DNA from: Ornithinimicrobium cerasi
Lineage (GTDB): Bacteria; Actinomycetota; Actinomycetes; Actinomycetales; Dermatophilaceae
DNA: 64,000 nucleotides
Assembly: GCF_003702705.1 (NCBI RefSeq)
Contig: NZ_QZMN01000015.1
Coordinates: 1 to 64,000 of the forward strand
Direction of reading: 5' to 3'
Shown here piece after piece: positions 63,765 through 64,000 of the stretch (positions within the stretch are counted from its first letter, which is position 1; every line of letters begins with the position of its first letter). Both the position numbers and the translations under genes were made by a program. The notes beneath the pieces were generated by a model. That model ran no database searches, was not told the DNA's origin, and saw only the letters and a list, made by a program, of their open reading frames with translations.

Positions 63765-64000
63765 GTGATCAGCACCAGCGACCAGCCGCCCGGGACGACG
63801 GGGAAGGACCGCACCCGTGACGTCTTCGTCACCGAGCGTCCGTGGGGGAGGTTCCAGCAGTTCGCGAGCAACGAGGTGGTCACGGTGAAGACGATCACCG
63901 TCGAGCCCGGCCACCGCCTCTCGCTGCAGACCCACGGCCACCGCGCCGAGATGTGGCACGTGCTCGACGGGGAGGTCGACGTGCAGGTGGGGGAGCGGAC
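63765..64000 (+). CDS. mannose-6-phosphate isomerase type II-like cupin (partial)
   Basis: The first 78 codons of a gene cut off by the right edge; GTG 63765 has AAGGAG upstream. After a short tail, the cupin motif begins: DVFVTERPWGRFQQFASNEV, KTITVEPGHRLSLQTHGHRAEMWHVLDGEVDV. The pattern PWGRF...SLQ.H.HRAE.WHV is that of the C-terminal isomerase domain of mannose-6-phosphate isomerase/GDP-mannose pyrophosphorylase, here probably as a stand-alone cupin. Confidence 0.85.
   Translation, partial: MISTSDQPPGTTGKDRTRDVFVTERPWGRFQQFASNEVVTVKTITVEPGHRLSLQTHGHRAEMWHVLDGEVDVQVGER

Overview
The window is high-GC DNA from an actinobacterium, most likely a relative of Ornithinimicrobium, Serinicoccus or Janibacter (Intrasporangiaceae-like). 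The evidence is the strong GC3 bias, a mycothiol synthase (MshD), a GlnR-type regulator, a DUF3516 helicase, a TreY-TreZ pair, a LytR-CpsA-Psr protein and many GTG starts with ATGA/GTGA overlaps. The genus is an inference; no rRNA or marker gene is present.

The left part (1 to about 11.16 kb) looks like a mobile island. Its base composition is visibly lower in GC, its genes are accessory (two small lipoproteins, DUF4145, SMI1/KNR4, UPF0158, a toxin-antitoxin pair), and it carries relics of at least two transposase families (IS3 OrfA, ISL3 and IS3 OrfB). It ends exactly at the 3' part of a tRNA-Lys(UUU) gene that has no 5' half, a typical attachment-site scar. At the centre is the most interesting locus of the window: a Trypco2-like protein followed by a 1,329-residue protein that joins a trypsin-like protease, a NACHT/STAND-type NTPase and a long helical C-terminus. 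This is a candidate protease-effector immunity or conflict system.

From 11.2 to 20.6 kb come a TetR-controlled divergent unit (NAD(P)-dependent oxidoreductase plus two membrane proteins) with a striking operator. Next is a reductive pyrimidine or hydantoin catabolism operon (beta-ureidopropionase, dihydropyrimidinase, LLM flavoprotein). A frameshifted DUF4037 gene and a DUF2975/XRE pair with palindromic sites follow.

From 20.6 to 41.7 kb the genes are mostly core or transport. They include a translationally coupled prfC-merR-spermidine synthase-like chain, a LiaF-like protein, an SLC13 dicarboxylate transporter, a secreted endonuclease/phosphatase, an NCS1 permease with a cysteine hydrolase, and PiT with DUF3349. 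A Ski2-like helicase, MTHFR, DUF5995, MetH and a CHRD protein complete this stretch.

From 41.8 to 53.3 kb there is a zinc metalloprotease, then two damaged carbohydrate genes (GH3 and GH94-like). These face away from each other across a junction where both lack their 5' ends. The treY-treZ operon for trehalose synthesis from maltodextrin follows.

From 53.3 kb to the end lie NUDIX/phosphatase-MshD, a GlnR-like regulator, nitrobindin, LCP and YgfZ. They are followed by a coupled BKACE-asparaginase-Dtd operon, DUF2516, an alpha/beta hydrolase and the start of a mannose-6-phosphate isomerase-like cupin. Across the whole window the heptamer GGCATAC/GTATGCC recurs far more often than base composition predicts.
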